Shown: positions 61,880 to 64,000 of the stretch, in pieces | Position numbering within the stretch: the stretch's first letter is position 1 | How the letters are laid out: the number at the start of each line of letters is the position of its first letter | Origin: Pelagomonas calceolata | Lineage: Eukaryota > Sar > Pelagophyceae > Pelagomonadales > Pelagomonadaceae | NCBI GenBank assembly: GCA_918797485.1 | Contig: CAKKNE010000006.1 | Coordinates: forward strand, 1,488,001-1,552,000 | Direction of reading: 5' to 3' | DNA: 64,000 nucleotides | Program-made: the position numbers and the translations under genes | The notes under the pieces: model-generated | The model's input: only the letters and a program-made list of their open reading frames with translations | Told to the model about the DNA's origin: nothing | Databases searched by the model: none

Positions 61880-64000
61880 ATGGCCGCCCCCGACTACTAC
61901 GCCCTGCTCGGCGTGCCCCGCAACGCCACGACCGCCGAGGTGCGCAAGGCCTTCCGCGGCAAGGCCCTCGAGCAGCACCCCGACCGCGGCGGCGACGAGG
62001 AAAGTTTTCGTTTGTTGTCCAAGGCCTACGACGTCCTCAGCGATCAGGAGCGGCGTAAGTACTACGACCGCACGGGCCGCCCGGAACGCACGGCGGAGGA
62101 CGACTTCCTCGACTGCTTCGGCAAGAAGACCACGGAGACCCCGAAGCGCGACGAGAGCGCCGCGCTCGCGCAGCGCCTCGACGCGTCGCACGAAGAGTCG
62201 CACGCCACGTCCTTCGAGGCGTGGATGCGGAGCCGTCGCCCGCGGTGTCCTGATCTGGTGGAGGCGATGGCGCCTTCGCGAGACCACGTCGCCGTCGGCG
62301 TGCCGTCAGAGAGTCAACGTGAACCTGACGTGGTCGCGTCGATGGCGTCGACGCGGTGCCGCGTCGCCGCGACGCCGTCGACGCGGCCACACGAGAGTCC
62401 CCGCGCCTCGCGAACGAACACGACGGTATCAAATCAAACGCAGGCAACGGCGAGAGCATGGTCGTCACGACGGAAAGCCTCCTCAACGACAAGAAGAACA
62501 TCGCCGCGGACTCCTACGAGAAGGTCCTGCTGCCGCGGGTGCGTTCCACCACGATCCGCGTCACTCCGTCCATCGCGAAGGGCGACCTACTAAAACGAGC
62601 GGCGCAGCGCACCGAGGTCCACTACCGCAAGCTCCCCAAGCATTTGGACTGGAAGGAGTGCCTCGTCAACGTCCGGAGTGCGCCGCTCACCTTACCGGAT
62701 CTGCGGAACGCCGCGGACTCTTCATTGGAATTGGGCTGCTCTTGTGTCGGTGTTGTGGAGACCGTGGGGCCCGGCACGTCGTTATTGAAGGAGAGCGACT
62801 GGGTCGTGCCCCTATCTGACACGATGGGCACCTTTTCTTCCTTACGCGTTTGGGACGAGAAAGATTTATTGAAGATAGAGAGAGACGTCATGCCCGTCGA
62901 GTACGCGGCTTTATGGAGAGAGTTAGCGTTGGCCTACCATCTCCTGGAGACGGAGGCTTCCGAGCTCAAAGCGGGCGACGCTGTCCTGATAAGTGCGGCG
63001 AACGGGGCCGTCGGCCAGATCTTGATTCAATTATGCAGACTCGTGAAGCTCCGAACGTTATGTATTGTACGAAAGTCCGACGCCTTCGAGGACACGAAGG
63101 CGTGGCTCGAGTTCCTGGGCGCGGCGCGCGTGTTCTGTTACGAGGACGTTATTGCCGACGAACTGAAGCGGGAACATTCGTCACTGCCGAAGCTGGCCTT
63201 CGACGGTGTTGGTGGTTCTTCTAGTTTGGTATTGGCGGAGGCGTTGGCTCCGGGTGGAAGCGTCGTGACCTACGGCTCGTTGGCTCCGGTGCGCGGCGAC
63301 TGGAGCGTATTAGCGCGGAACCGTATTACGGTGAGCGGCTTTTCTCTGCTCAGTTGGCTGAAGGAGGATCGTAAAAACAGAGACAAGCTGAAGACGATAC
63401 TGACACAAGTGGCGAAGCTCGTCAACGCCCAGAAGCTGCGCGTCTCGACGACGGACGCGCCGTTGCACGCGTTCCACCGGGCGCTGTCGTCCCTGGAGCC
63501 GAACACGAAGGTCGTCTTCGCGATGCCGTCGCTCCAGGAGGAATTGACGCGCGAGGCCGCGCGGAAGCAATCCATGCGGCGCGAGAAGGAGCTCCAGAGG
63601 GAGCGCGCCCTCGCGTTGGACGCGGCGGCCTCGAGGCTCTTCGCTTCGCCTAGCTCGTCGTCAAAAGTAGACCAAGCTTTGGTCATCGACTGCCCTTCAC
63701 CGACGTCGACGCTGATCTGGTGCCACGGCAACGGCGAGCTCGCCCAGGAGTACGCGCCCATGTTCCGCAAGGTCTTTTCTCCAATGAACGTCAAGGTCGT
63801 CATGCCGGCGCCGCCCACTTCCTCCGATTCGCAGAAGTGGTTCGATCTTGAGGATTTGAGTTGGTCCAAGGTCATCGGAGGGTCGTGCGCGACGGAGGCG
63901 GATTTGAGCGTACTAGAACAGATCGACGCGGGCGCGGCGAAAGTAGCGGCGCTCGTGGAACAAGAAGCGAATGGTGTCTACGTGAGCGGCTTCGCGCAGG
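61880..64000 (+). CDS. DnaJ - mitochondrial-type enoyl reductase (MECR) - acyl-protein-thioesterase-like fusion, 3' partial
   Basis: Exon 1 61880-62234; exon 2 62444 to beyond 64000; about 637 residues seen. Residues 5-70 are a J domain with HPD at 33-35. After the phase-1 junction (MRSR-NGESMVVTTE) a complete medium-chain reductase domain follows (about 140-505): LGCSCVGVVETVGPG, DWVVPLSDTMGTF, GDAVLISAANGAVGQILIQLCR, LAFDGVGGSSS, GGSVVTYGSLAP, ITVSGFSLLSWLKED, as in MECR/ETR1 of mitochondrial fatty acid synthesis. A basic coiled linker leads to an acyl-protein-thioesterase-like hydrolase from about 535 (LIWCHGNGELAQEYAPMFRKVF, WFDLEDLS, YVSGFAQ). The nucleophile elbow reads GFAQ, not GFSQ. 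The J domain could instead be a separate gene if the junction is wrong. Confidence 0.6.
62235..62443 (+). other. Probable introner-derived intron between J domain and MECR domain
   Basis: 209 bp, GTCGCCCG ... AATCAAACGCAG. The 3' AG is well set by the frame of exon 2; the 5' site is the best phase-1 GT but T|GTCC at 62247 is an alternative. Contains TCGCGTCGATGGCGT (62334-62348), the same core unit as in the TPR introners. Confidence 0.5.

Noticed and set aside
1-64000. tRNA, rRNA, snRNA, CRISPR or riboswitch
   Set aside because: No cloverleaf with T-loop GTTCNANNC, no rRNA-like stretch and no regular spacer array was recognised by eye; a covariance-model scan would be decisive.
1-64000. Virus-derived or retroelement sequences
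   Set aside because: No reverse transcriptase, integrase, capsid or long terminal repeat pattern was recognised in any frame.

Overview
This is about 64 kb of GC-rich nuclear DNA from a eukaryotic alga with a complex (secondary) plastid. A photosynthetic stramenopile, probably a pelagophyte, is my best guess. The reasons are: (i) several proteins begin with a signal peptide followed by a basic transit region, with Phe or Leu at the predicted cleavage site (the AFAP-type signature of red-lineage complex plastids); (ii) the genes are classically eukaryotic (Arp2/3 ARPC1, ESCRT-III VPS20/CHMP6, CFAP52, DNAAF9/Shulin, Mediator Med10-like, PQBP1-like, SUFE1-type SufE-BolA, plastid FBPase); (iii) genes are packed at about one per 1.6 kb with few introns, many of which look like introner elements. 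I cannot fix the species from this window. Two axonemal/dynein-assembly genes (CFAP52 at 37954-39975, DNAAF9 at 42125-45400) suggest a lineage that builds a flagellum in some life stage.

Layout. 1-9400: GT90-type glycosyltransferase, a UIM-PDZ-GRAM protein, a small Cys-rich membrane protein, a PQBP1-like WW protein, a Med10-like protein, a plastid Ala/Gly-repeat protein and mitochondrial bL19. 9400-19300: an unknown protein, a small spliced membrane protein, a tandemly duplicated ZIP metal transporter, SUFE1, a DUF2854-type plastid protein, a BTB protein, an HNH-like zinc protein and a sulfotransferase-like protein. 19600-31500: a Pro-rich charged protein, ARPC1, an FKBP-like protein, a MYND protein, a 1247-residue coiled-coil protein, VPS20/CHMP6 and plastid FBPase. 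31800-49600: plastid metallophosphoesterase, a PWWP-like protein, an ELO elongase, CFAP52, a thioredoxin-like protein, DNAAF9, a thylakoid HtrA/Deg protease and a bacterial-type family-5 solute-binding protein. 49800-64000: a DNA-transposon-like element full of a degenerate GTCTGA-type repeat, a TPR protein with two introner elements, a divergent sirtuin, a PDZ-PH protein, a RING-H2 protein, a PfkB sugar kinase, two less well characterised proteins, and a DnaJ-enoyl reductase-acyl thioesterase fusion running off the end.

Two genome-wide-looking signals stand out. First, a roughly 23-26 bp imperfect palindrome, GCTAGCG... GTAAGACACTAGC with CTAG half-sites 17-18 bp apart, occurs at least a dozen times, only between genes and about 60-260 bp from a start codon, in both orientations. 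I do not recognise it; it behaves like a core promoter or regulatory element. Second, three introns (two in the TPR gene, one in HtrA) share the same terminal inverted repeats (CTGTGTGGAAATCAACC... / ...TTGATTTCCACACAG) and are flanked by 8-bp target-site duplications. One duplication supplies the 5' splice site and the element supplies the 3' AG, which is the introner-element mechanism. The DnaJ-MECR intron shares an internal unit with them, and the metallophosphoesterase intron may be a decayed relative.

Start codons were moved to the first sensible ATG wherever the longest frame began at a non-ATG codon or read upstream of a signal or transit peptide. Splice junctions are inferred from protein continuity and sequence, not from transcripts.
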